Assembly (NCBI GenBank): GCA_046154695.1
Contig: JBJXFI010000272.1
Location: 1 to 5,728 of the forward strand
Direction: 5' to 3'
Length of the DNA stretch: 5,728 nt
Origin: DALYLB01 sp046154695
Lineage (GTDB): Bacteria > Acidobacteriota > Blastocatellia > RBC074
Made by a program: the position numbers and the translations under genes. Shown piece after piece: positions 1 to 5,673 of this stretch. The notes beneath the pieces are model-generated. The model saw only the letters and a list, made by a program, of their open reading frames with translations, searched no databases and was not told the DNA's origin. The stretch's first letter is position 1. Every line of letters starts with the position of its first letter.

Positions 1-795
1 GGTCGCGCCGGCTTCCACCGCGCGCAGCCCGACCACACGCTCGGTCAGGAAGGTCGCATAATTGCCGAGCGACTGATCGACCGCTTTATAGGGCTCTTCC
101 ACCCACCAGGTGAAGAGCGGGTCATAGCCGCTGTAGTATCCGAACCAGGTTCGCAGCGTCCCCCGAAGGGTTGTGACGGCCTGCGCGCCGCGGTTGCCGA
201 CCGTTTTTTTAAGCTTCCCCGGCTCGGCGCGAAGCCCCGTCTCGACCGCCCGCCGCGCGGCCTCGATCTCCCGGTTCATTTGATTGAGCATCGCCGCGAC
301 TTTCGGGGAATCGATCGGCTCCATGCGCCGTCGCGCCTCCGCCAGATCGGTGATCCCCTTTGCGAACGGCGTCAAGGGCGCGGTCTCGGCCAGCCCCCTG
401 CCCTGCAGGTCGAGCTGCTGCTGCTCATGCTCCAGGTGATTGCGGAAGAGCACATAATCGACCCGGCCCTCCTGGCTGAAGGCATCGAAGTTCATCCCGC
501 CGAGCATCCCCAGCCAGTCGGCATAAAACTGCTTGAACCGCGCCATGCGCGCCGGCGATGATTCGACCGGATAGGATCGCGACAGGCTTCCGCGATCCGC
601 CAGATACCGCTCGATCGTCCCGCGCAGCTCGCTCTTCGATTGATCCAACTCGCTCGCGGCCGGCGCGTTTCGCGCTTCCTGCGCGGCCACTCCGCCCGTC
701 GCGGAGCCCCACGGCGTCCCAATGAGCCCGACACTTCCGCTCATCACAAACAGACCCAGTACCCCAAGCGTCGCGCACATTCTCATCCTGCTCAT
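1..795 (-). CDS. Secreted DUF885-family protein, N-terminal part (runs off the left edge)
   Basis: The minus-strand frame is open from ATG at 795 to base 1, giving the first 265 residues; the C-terminus lies outside the window. The start is supported by GAGAGG (803-808), seven bases upstream. Residues 1-38 look like a signal peptide: MSRMRM, then a hydrophobic stretch, then GGVAA before QE, so export is likely. The mature part is helical and charged. Segments such as FDAFSQEGRVDYVLFRNHLEHE (about 110-131, shown here only as a landmark: F-D-A-F-S-Q-E-G-R then V-D-Y-V-L), LRGTLRTWFGYYSGYDPLF and WWVEEPY resemble what I recall of DUF885 proteins. That family is putatively metallopeptidase-like; members usually carry a C-terminal HExxxGH-type zinc motif, which is not visible here. 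Substrate and activity are unknown. The family call is from memory of the sequence pattern, moderately to strongly held. Confidence 0.8.
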   Translation of the reverse strand, partial: MSRMRMCATLGVLGLFVMSGSVGLIGTPWGSATGGVAAQEARNAPAASELDQSKSELRGTIERYLADRGSLSRSYPVESSPARMARFKQFYADWLGMLGGMNFDAFSQEGRVDYVLFRNHLEHEQQQLDLQGRGLAETAPLTPFAKGITDLAEARRRMEPIDSPKVAAMLNQMNREIEAARRAVETGLRAEPGKLKKTVGNRGAQAVTTLRGTLRTWFGYYSGYDPLFTWWVEEPYKAVDQSLGNYATFLTERVVGLRAVEAGAT

Positions 796-997
796 GATTT
801 CGCCTCTCTTTGTATTGCCATTTTTCCTTGAAGAATTGATTGATTGATCGCGCCTTCACCGATCCGCGGCGGCCACTGCCTGCTTACATCCCATAAAGAC
901 GCGGCCGCTCCCGATCGCGTTACGACTATCCCGGCATTGAACTCGTCCAATCCTCATCCCGGAAAAGCGGCGGGAAGGGCGAGTGAATCGCGCGCGC
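796..997. other. Intergenic stretch between the MFS gene and the DUF885 gene
   Basis: This 202-base gap separates the stop of the MFS gene from the start of the DUF885 gene, both on the minus strand. It holds the DUF885 ribosome binding site and a short tetranucleotide repeat (ATTG three times, 835-846, continuing as AT). I see no convincing terminator with a T-run and no clear -35/-10 pair. Read-through from the MFS gene is possible, but the spacing argues against a tight operon. Confidence 0.5.
803..808 (-). promoter_or_regulatory. Ribosome binding site of the DUF885 gene
   Basis: GAGAGG on the minus strand, seven bases before the ATG at 795. It decides in favour of this ATG over the two further in-frame ATGs located three and five codons inside the gene. 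Confidence 0.6.
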
Positions 998-2227
998 TTA
1001 CTCAACCAGCGCGTTTGCAGCGACCGCGCGGGAGCTCCGAATGGCGAGGACCGCGCCGGCCGCGACCAGCAGCGAGCTGGCGAGAAAGGCCGCGCCCGGC
1101 AGGTGGACCGGCGCCCCGGGCGACGTGAAATAGCCGAAGAGATTGGCGGCCATCAACGGCCCCAGGATGGCCGCGAGGCTCTGAATGCTGCTGAGCGCCC
1201 CCTGCATCGATCCCTGCTCCGTCACGGGCGTCATCTTGCTGATCAACGACTGGATCGCGGGGACTGCCACGCCGCCGATGCTGCCGATGATGATGCCCAG
1301 ATAGAGAATCCATCCCCGCGACGCGAACCCATACACCAGAAATGTCATCGCCCCCACCATCAGACCGTAAATCAACGCCCGCCGCTCGCCCATTTTCCGG
1401 ACGATCCTCCCCGTCAATCCGCCGGAGACAATCGCATACATCAAGCCGACCAGCGCGAGCGAGAGGCCGTTTTCGGTCGCGGTCCAGTTGAATCGATAAG
1501 TCGTGTAAAGCACCCACGTGGCGGGCAGCGAGTCGTGCGCCAGACGTTCGAGCGTAATCGTCCCGACCAGTCCCAGCGCAATCGGATTCCGTCGAAGCAC
1601 GCCCAGCGACGAGAGCGCGTTTGCAATCCGCCAGTTGAAGGGACGGCGGCGCTCCTTCGGATGCGATTCCGGCAGCACAAAGAATCCGTAAAGCGTGTTG
1701 CAGAGCGTCAAGCACGCCGCCGCAATGAACGGCATGCGCAGTCCGTACCGTCCCAGCAACCCGCCCACCGCCGGCCCGACGATGAATCCGACGCCGAAGC
1801 AGGCCCCGATCAGCCCGAAGTTGCGCGCGCGGTCTTCCAGCGGTGTCACATCCGCGATATAGGCATTCGCCGCCGCGATGTTGGCGCCCGTGATGCCCGC
1901 GATGATCCGCCCCACAAACAGCCATCCCAGCGAAGGCGCAAACGCCATAAACAGATAATCCAGCCCCGCGCCCAGAAGCGATAGCAGAATCACGGGGCGA
2001 CGCCCGAGCGCGTCGCTCAAATTGCCGAGCACGGGCGAAAAGACGAATTGCATCAGCGCGTAGGAGGCGACGAACCAGCCGAAAATAAACGACCCGTCAC
2101 TCAATGTCCCGCCATACATCGAGGTGACCAGCTTGGGCAGCACCGGGATGATCAGTCCGATTCCCAGCATGTCGATCAATATGGTGATGAGAATGAATGG
2201 AACGGCCGCGGCTCTTTTTTCGGTCAT
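998..2227 (-). CDS. MFS efflux permease of the TetA / drug:H+ antiporter type
   Basis: A 409-residue inner-membrane transporter expected to span the membrane 12 times and export a small molecule in exchange for protons. The start of the protein (ILIDMLGIGLIIPVLPKL, residues 15-32) is the typical TetA-like first helix. Motif A is present at 68-78 (GNLSDALGRRP), an Arg in helix 4 at 107 (GRIIAGITGA), and antiporter motif C at 145-156 (G-x5-GPAVGG). A degenerate second motif A lies near 269-283. The length is usual for the family. TetA-like sequence does not establish tetracycline as the substrate. The start chosen is ATG 2227, preceded by CAGG nine bases upstream. The frame also runs up to an ATG at 2305, which would add 26 residues, MASSMASSMASS followed by a hydrophilic stretch, encoded by a tandem repeat and lacking a ribosome binding site. 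That longer form is less likely but not excluded. Confidence 0.92.
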   Translation of the reverse strand: MTEKRAAAVPFILITILIDMLGIGLIIPVLPKLVTSMYGGTLSDGSFIFGWFVASYALMQFVFSPVLGNLSDALGRRPVILLSLLGAGLDYLFMAFAPSLGWLFVGRIIAGITGANIAAANAYIADVTPLEDRARNFGLIGACFGVGFIVGPAVGGLLGRYGLRMPFIAAACLTLCNTLYGFFVLPESHPKERRRPFNWRIANALSSLGVLRRNPIALGLVGTITLERLAHDSLPATWVLYTTYRFNWTATENGLSLALVGLMYAIVSGGLTGRIVRKMGERRALIYGLMVGAMTFLVYGFASRGWILYLGIIIGSIGGVAVPAIQSLISKMTPVTEQGSMQGALSSIQSLAAILGPLMAANLFGYFTSPGAPVHLPGAAFLASSLLVAAGAVLAIRSSRAVAANALVE

Positions 2228-2270
2228 CGATTTCAACCTGTTTTCTTCTTGTTTCCCGTCCTCCGCCCCC

Positions 2271-2318
2271 GACGAGGCCATTGACGAGGCCATTGAGGAG
2301 GCCATTGAGGAAGATTGA
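2271..2318. repeat. 12-bp tandem repeat, four units
   Basis: Units GACGAGGCCATT (2271-2282 and 2283-2294, identical), GAGGAGGCCATT (2295-2306, one change) and a degenerate GAGGAAGATTGA (2307-2318). On the minus strand the repeat reads as MASS repeats in frame with the MFS permease upstream of its preferred start. Because the unit is a multiple of three, changes in copy number would keep the frame. Confidence 0.85.
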
Positions 2319-2348
2319 AGCTTCTATTCCGTGGGAGAAATGCGCCGT

Positions 2349-2354
2349 ATTCTA
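2349..2354 (-). promoter_or_regulatory. Possible -10 element of the MFS gene
   Basis: The minus strand reads TAGAAT, five of six matches to TATAAT. No good -35 sits 16-18 bases upstream. Transcription from here would leave a leader of about 35 bases to the ATG at 2305, or about 115 bases to the preferred ATG at 2227. Weak evidence only. Confidence 0.25.
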
Positions 2355-2458
2355 CTCTCCCCCCTCGTGCAAGTCATCCCTCGATGCTTCGCATTGGAAA
2401 AACCGGAGACGGATGCGGAAATATCATCCGCCATGCGCTGCGAAAGGCGCGCGGCTTG

Positions 2459-2507
2459 CTGTGCGCCTGTTGGTCGGCTAGCCTTTGTGGCGAAGCAGCG
2501 CGCACAG
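2459..2507. repeat. Inverted repeat upstream of the CorC-type gene
   Basis: CTGTGCGC (2459-2466) is matched exactly by GCGCACAG (2500-2507), enclosing 33 bases that include the palindrome GGCTAGCC. A second, smaller dyad, CGGATG/CATCCG, lies at 2410-2430. Both are in the 246-bp gap between the divergent MFS and CorC-type genes, so an operator or a leader RNA hairpin is possible. I cannot tell which, and chance in GC-rich DNA is a real option. Confidence 0.35.
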
Positions 2508-2551
2508 AGCCTCAGTAGCATGAATCTTTCGTCGGGAACGAACAGGCAACG

Positions 2552-3871
2552 ATGGAACAAAACGATATGGGCGACATTACCTTTGAAATCATCTTCATCT
2601 TCATTCTGCTGATCCTGAACGGCCTGTTTTCAATGTCGGAGATGGCGATCATCTCGGCGCGAAAAGCCCTGCTGCACAAACGGGCGCTGGACGGAGACAA
2701 GGGAGCGCGGGCGGCGCTCGATCTCGCGGAGAGCCCGGGTTCGTTTCTCTCAACGGTTCAGGTCGGCATCACGCTGGTGGGGATTCTGGCCGGGGCGTTC
2801 GGCGGAGCGACGATTGCCGAGAAGATGGCGCCGGCGCTGAAACAACTCCCTGTCATTGAGCCCTATGCCGACAAGCTCAGTTTTGGGCTGGTGGTGTTGA
2901 TCATCACCTATTTCTCGCTGGTGATCGGCGAATTGATTCCGAAGCGGCTGGCGCTGCACAGCCCGGATCGAATCGCAAGGGCCGTGGCCGCGCCGATGAA
3001 GCGCCTCGCGCGAATCACCTCGCCGCTGGTGGCCGTGCTGGAAGGATCGACCAACGGGCTGTTGCGGCTCTTCGGGCTGCGCGAATCGGAGGATCCGCCC
3101 GTGACCGAGGACGAGATCAAGGTGCTGATCGAACAGGGGATTCATGCGGGCGTGTTCGAGGAGGCGGAGCGCGATGTGATCGAGCGCACATTCCATCTGG
3201 GAGACCGAAAGGTCAGTGAATTGATGGTGCCGCGCCCGGATGTCGTCTTCATCGATCTCGACGATCCGCCGGAGGTCCATCGCGAGGTGCTCAGCGGCAA
3301 TCGCCTGTCGCGCTATCCGGTCATCCGGGGCGCGCCGGACAACGTTATCGGCATTCTGCGCGCAAAGGACCTGCTGGCGCGCGAACTGACCGGACAACCA
3401 TTCAACCTCGAAGCCATTCTCGCCCCGCCGATCTTCTTCCCTGAATCAATGGCGGTTTTCCGGGCGATCGAAATGTTCAAGTCCAGCCGGCGGCACCTGG
3501 CGCTCGTGATCGATGAACACGGCGGCATCGAGGGGCTCGTCACCGTGAACGACATCCTCGACGCCCTCGTCGGAGACATCCCCTCGATGGATGAGGCCAT
3601 CGAGCTGTCGGTTGTTCGGCGCGAAGACGGCTCCTTCCTGATGGACGGCGCCCTCCCCATCGACCTCCTCAAGCAGATCCTGCGAATCAAACACCTGCCG
3701 GATGAAAAGGACGGCGTCTTTCAAACGCTCGGCGGATTCCTGATGATCCGGCTCGGGCGCGTCCCCGCCGTCGCCGACACAATCGAATTCGGTGGCTGGC
3801 GCTTCGAAATTATGGATATGGACCGGCGGCGCGTCGACAAGGTCCTGGTCTCGGCAACGCAAAAATCATAA
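2552..3871 (+). CDS. CorC/HlyC-family membrane protein (DUF21-CBS-CBS-CorC_HlyC)
   Basis: A 439-residue integral membrane protein of the CNNM/CorC group, whose members are linked to Mg2+ (and other cation) efflux; some relatives export polyamines, so the substrate is inferred only. Domain order: DUF21 transmembrane domain (about 8-200) with hydrophobic segments near 11-28, 66-88 and 108-127 and the family motifs SEMA (29-32) and GELIPKR (126-132); first CBS domain (about 218-278, starting VSELMVPRPDV); second CBS domain (about 285-342, with DEHGGIEGLVTVNDILDALVG features such as DEHGG at 321-325); C-terminal CorC_HlyC domain (about 353-437). The CBS pair normally senses ATP-Mg. Length and architecture are complete. 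ATG 2552 is preferred over ATG 2567 because AGG lies five bases upstream of it. It converges on the next gene with five bases between stops, and is divergent from the MFS gene. Confidence 0.95.
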   Translation: MEQNDMGDITFEIIFIFILLILNGLFSMSEMAIISARKALLHKRALDGDKGARAALDLAESPGSFLSTVQVGITLVGILAGAFGGATIAEKMAPALKQLPVIEPYADKLSFGLVVLIITYFSLVIGELIPKRLALHSPDRIARAVAAPMKRLARITSPLVAVLEGSTNGLLRLFGLRESEDPPVTEDEIKVLIEQGIHAGVFEEAERDVIERTFHLGDRKVSELMVPRPDVVFIDLDDPPEVHREVLSGNRLSRYPVIRGAPDNVIGILRAKDLLARELTGQPFNLEAILAPPIFFPESMAVFRAIEMFKSSRRHLALVIDEHGGIEGLVTVNDILDALVGDIPSMDEAIELSVVRREDGSFLMDGALPIDLLKQILRIKHLPDEKDGVFQTLGGFLMIRLGRVPAVADTIEFGGWRFEIMDMDRRRVDKVLVSATQKS

Positions 3872-3886
3872 CGCGGTCACTCCGCG
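3872..3886. terminator. Short hairpin between convergent genes, possible terminator
   Basis: CGCGG (3872-3876), a five-base loop TCACT, and CCGCG (3882-3886). It lies directly after the TAA of the CorC-type gene and covers the stop codon of the minus-strand gene. Read on the minus strand it is followed by TTATGATTTTT, which resembles an intrinsic terminator for the gene of unknown function. On the plus strand no T-run follows. The stem is only five pairs, so termination strength is doubtful. Confidence 0.35.
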
Positions 3887-4821
3887 GAAACGATCGCGTA
3901 AGGCGGCGCGAACTCGGGAGCCGAGGCCCGGCGCCCGGCAATCCAGCGGAGTAGATAGCTGACCTTCGGATTGGTCTTTCCTTTCGTCACCGCATTCGGA
4001 ATGAGCTCCAGAAAGAAGTGGGCGAGCGGATCCTTGTAATAATCGATGTCCGCCTCGACCAGAATCCGGTTGACGCCGCCGATCTCCTTTCGATCGTTCT
4101 CGTAAAACGTCAACTGCACGTTCGCCTCGCCGAATTGTCTCTGTTTCAGGCTGCGCGTCGATCCCGGATGCGTCACCGCGTGCCCGAAGGAGTTGGTGAA
4201 ATCTCCATACGCCAGATCGAGCTGCGCGAGCAGCTCAGGATCAGCGAAGGCGAAGAAGCGGTCCGATTTCGGCCCGCGGCCGTCCCAGACGATCTCGCTG
4301 TAATAATCGAGCGGCCCGCGCCCGCTCGGCAGTGTGATCTGCTTCAACGCCGTGGTGATATTGTGCAGCGTGGCCGTAACGTGCTGACGGCTCTCCGTTC
4401 CGTCCAGAAATTCGTCATACCGCGAGATTGCCTCTTGCTCGCTCGACAGCCCATTCGACAGAAGCTCGATCAAACGCGGGTCGCGCGCCTTGAGAATCGG
4501 CCACATCGCCTGCGTGAAATCGTACCGCGACCGTTTCGGCATCAGCATCAGATGCAGGTCGATCGTCCGCTCCCGCTCGACCTTGACCGGCGCGAAGGCC
4601 GAATCGTAGTGTTTCTTGGCCGTCACGATCACGGTGTAGTTGTCCCCGAAATTATCGAAGAACTCCTCGAACTGAAAGACGCCCGGCTGCCCGGTGTGAT
4701 ATTCCCGGTGAACCTGCTGCTGCCGCCCGTTGATGAGGTTGACGAGATATTTGAAGTCGGGCGTCAGCGGTTGCCGCGCGCCGTCGAACAGTTGCAATCG
4801 AATTTTGGGTTTGTCCGCCAT
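3877..4821 (-). CDS. Protein of unknown function, 314 aa
   Basis: I do not recognise a named family. ATG 4821 is preferred (MADKPKIRLQLFDG); the frame stays open to a TTG at 4941, but that extension looks non-coding and has no ribosome binding site. No signal peptide or membrane helix is visible, so it is probably cytoplasmic. Residues 1-95 are rich in beta-strand pattern (KIRLQLFDG, NYTVIVTAKKHYDSAF, RTIDLHLML), like a small beta-sandwich. Residues 96-160 are helical. The C-terminal part holds RFFAFADPELLAQL (188-201), GEANVQLTFYEND (231-243), VEADIDYYKDPLAHFFLELIPN (255-276; core ADIDYYKD) and GKTNPKVSYLLRWIAG (281-296). Proteins with a similar ADID plus TGxxTxP layout, but unknown role, are what I recall from Acidobacteria-like genomes. 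There is no Shine-Dalgarno sequence before ATG 4821. It converges on the CorC-type gene and diverges from the redoxin gene. Confidence 0.82.
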   Translation of the reverse strand: MADKPKIRLQLFDGARQPLTPDFKYLVNLINGRQQQVHREYHTGQPGVFQFEEFFDNFGDNYTVIVTAKKHYDSAFAPVKVERERTIDLHLMLMPKRSRYDFTQAMWPILKARDPRLIELLSNGLSSEQEAISRYDEFLDGTESRQHVTATLHNITTALKQITLPSGRGPLDYYSEIVWDGRGPKSDRFFAFADPELLAQLDLAYGDFTNSFGHAVTHPGSTRSLKQRQFGEANVQLTFYENDRKEIGGVNRILVEADIDYYKDPLAHFFLELIPNAVTKGKTNPKVSYLLRWIAGRRASAPEFAPPYAIVSAE

Positions 4822-4961
4822 ATTGGGTAATTGATTTGCAGTAAAAAAAATTTCGACCTGCGCATGTGTTGCCAATCCTGCCGCGGCCCACAACCTGCGA
4901 TTCGCATCACTCGCGATGGCGGCGCGGATTTCCCGGGTCAATTATTTTCCCGCCGGGGAAT

Positions 4962-4967
4962 ATTATA
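4962..4967 (-). promoter_or_regulatory. Candidate -10 element for the unknown-function gene
   Basis: The minus strand reads TATAAT exactly, flanked by a GC-rich stretch. No TTGACA-like hexamer lies at 16-18 bases. The predicted leader to ATG 4821 would be about 135 bases. Confidence 0.3.
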
Positions 4968-4984
4968 CGGGGAGTTCGGCTATT

Positions 4985-4994
4985 TACAGCTGTA
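4985..4994. promoter_or_regulatory. Perfect 10-bp palindrome, possible operator
   Basis: TACAGCTGTA is its own reverse complement. It partly overlaps a longer dyad TTTAC-N11-GTAAA (4983-5003) and lies between the two candidate -10 elements of the divergent genes, a position where a dimeric regulator could control both. No regulator gene is in the window. Confidence 0.35.
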
Positions 4995-5080
4995 CACCGT
5001 AAAATCTGGTTGCGCGGCCCGTCCGGGCGGCGCTTCCTTTTCAGGCCGGACCGAAGGGAAACCGGTCCCATACAATTTTG

Positions 5081-5086
5081 AAGGAG
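5081..5086 (+). promoter_or_regulatory. Ribosome binding site of the redoxin gene
   Basis: AAGGAG, nine bases before the TTG at 5096. It decides the start: the in-frame TTG at 5078 would lie upstream of this element and has none of its own, and no ATG is available in frame. Confidence 0.7.
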
Positions 5087-5095
5087 TTTACGGCT

Positions 5096-5644
5096 TTGCA
5101 ACACCTGCTTCTAACCATCCTGTTCTGCCTTCTCCCATTCGCGGCGATCGCGCCGGGAACGACGCCGGCGGTCGGCGACAAGGCGCCCGATTTCACGCTC
5201 ACGAACCTGCAGGGAGCCAGGGTTCGCCTTTCCGAAGCGACGGCGAAGGCGCCGGTCGTGCTGGTCGTCCTGCGCGGATATCCGGGCTACCAGTGACCGC
5301 TCTGCAACCTGCAGGTGCAGGACTATATCAAAAACGCGCAGGGTTTCGCCGATGCCAGGGCTCGCGTGATCCTCATTTATCCCGGCCCCGGCGAGAATCT
5401 CGAAGCCCGGGCAACGGAGTTCGCGGCCAACAAGAAACTGCCCGAGAACTTCGACATGCTGCTCGATCCCGGCTATGAGTTCACGAACCTGTACGGGCTG
5501 CGCTGGGATGGCCCCCGGGAAACGGCCTACCCGTCGACCTTTCTGATCGACCAAAAAGGCATCGTCTTTTACGCCAAGATCAGCAAAACCCACGGCGGAC
5601 GCACCAAGGCAAGCGAGATCATCGAGGCGCTGGCGAAAAAGTAA
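5096..5644 (+). CDS. Exported peroxiredoxin-like (AhpC/TSA-type) selenoprotein, UGA read as Sec
   Basis: A 182-residue thioredoxin-fold redoxin if TGA at 5294-5296 is decoded as selenocysteine (U67). Probable role: thiol-dependent peroxide or disulfide reduction outside the cytoplasm. The N-terminus (MQHLLLTILFCLLPFAAIA, about 1-19) is a hydrophobic leader, though without a positive charge. Then come VGDKAPDFTLTNLQG (26-40), typical of AhpC/TSA and redoxin proteins, the strand APVVLVVLRG (52-61), and the active site GYPGYQUPLC, U67 and C70 forming a UxxC pair. After the TGA: VILIYPGPGENLEARA (91-106), LLDPGYEFTNLYGLRWDGPRE with Arg141, the cis-Pro loop YPSTF (145-149) and IDQKG. All family elements are present on both sides of the TGA in one frame. 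It lacks the Thr of canonical peroxiredoxins (T-x-x-C), so it is peroxiredoxin-like. The start is TTG with AAGGAG upstream. Alternative: a Cys-to-stop nonsense mutation or a sequencing error. Confidence 0.82.
5294..5296 (+). other. In-frame UGA, probable selenocysteine codon (U67)
   Basis: The only internal stop in the redoxin frame. It is a TGA, not TAA or TAG, and it lies exactly at the first position of the C-x-x-C redox motif (Q-TGA-P-L-C). TGC or TGT to TGA is one base change, so mutation is possible, but this is also the position where selenocysteine replaces cysteine in known redox selenoproteins. Confidence 0.78.
5302..5321 (+). promoter_or_regulatory. SECIS-like stem-loop just after the UGA
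   Basis: CCTGC (5308-5312) pairs with GCAGG (5317-5321) around the tetraloop AGGT (5313-5316). The loop begins 16 bases after the TGA, and its GGU resembles the apical loop of the E. coli fdhF SECIS, where G and U are needed for SelB binding. The stem has five GC-rich pairs. An alternative fold of the same bases pairs CTGCA (5302-5306) with TGCAG (5316-5320), with CC/GG inside and loop TGCA. Both are inside the coding sequence, as bacterial SECIS elements are. Confidence 0.6.
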
Positions 5645-5659
5645 CGCGCCCGGGAGCGC

Positions 5660-5673
5660 CGAGCGCCTGCTCG
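5660..5673 (+). terminator. Weak hairpin after the redoxin gene
   Basis: CGAGC (5660-5664) and GCTCG (5669-5673) enclose GCCT, followed by the pyrimidine-rich TCGCTTCTTACTCTC but no T-run. It begins 15 bases after the stop codon. It may be a weak terminator. The remaining bases to 5728 hold nothing I can identify. Confidence 0.25.

Larger units (their letters stand above)
4822..5095. other. Divergent intergenic region with promoter-like elements
   Basis: The 274-base gap separates the start of the unknown-function gene (minus) from that of the redoxin gene (plus), so promoters for both should be here. It is locally AT-rich against GC-rich surroundings, with a run of eight A at about 4843-4850. 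Promoter-like hexamers: minus-strand TATAAT at 4962-4967 (perfect -10 match, no good -35) and plus-strand TAAAAT at 5000-5005 (five of six, no good -35). A dyad TTCCC-GCCG-GGGAA lies at 4947-4960. No small gene is convincing in it. Confidence 0.5.

Noticed and set aside
425..859. 144-residue minus-strand ORF overlapping the DUF885 gene
   Set aside because: Out of frame with the DUF885 reading, which has a signal peptide, a ribosome binding site and family-like sequence; this one has none.
983..1984. 333-residue ORF antisense to the MFS gene
   Set aside because: Extremely Arg/Gln/Asp-rich, no hydrophobic core, directly opposite a clear MFS permease.
4018..4830. 270-residue ORF antisense to the unknown-function gene
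   Set aside because: Arg/Leu-rich shadow typical of GC-rich DNA; the minus-strand reading has far more protein-like composition and motifs.
3877..4941. Longer 354-residue form of the unknown-function protein from TTG 4941
   Set aside because: The 40-residue extension covers the promoter-like AT-rich region, starts with TTG and lacks a ribosome binding site; ATG 4821 gives a more natural N-terminus.
5294..5296. Redoxin gene as a simple pseudogene
   Set aside because: Not fully excluded, but there is only one disruption, it is TGA at the catalytic cysteine position, the rest of the frame is intact, and a SECIS-like hairpin follows it.
4831..5478. 215-residue plus-strand ORF across the divergent promoter region and the redoxin gene
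   Set aside because: Different frame from the redoxin gene, low-complexity Arg/Gly-rich composition with no family features, and it overlaps the better-supported gene.
5315..5644. Separate gene starting after the TGA (GTG 5315)
   Set aside because: It would begin inside the redoxin fold without an active site and has no ribosome binding site. It reads as the C-terminal part of the gene that starts at 5096.
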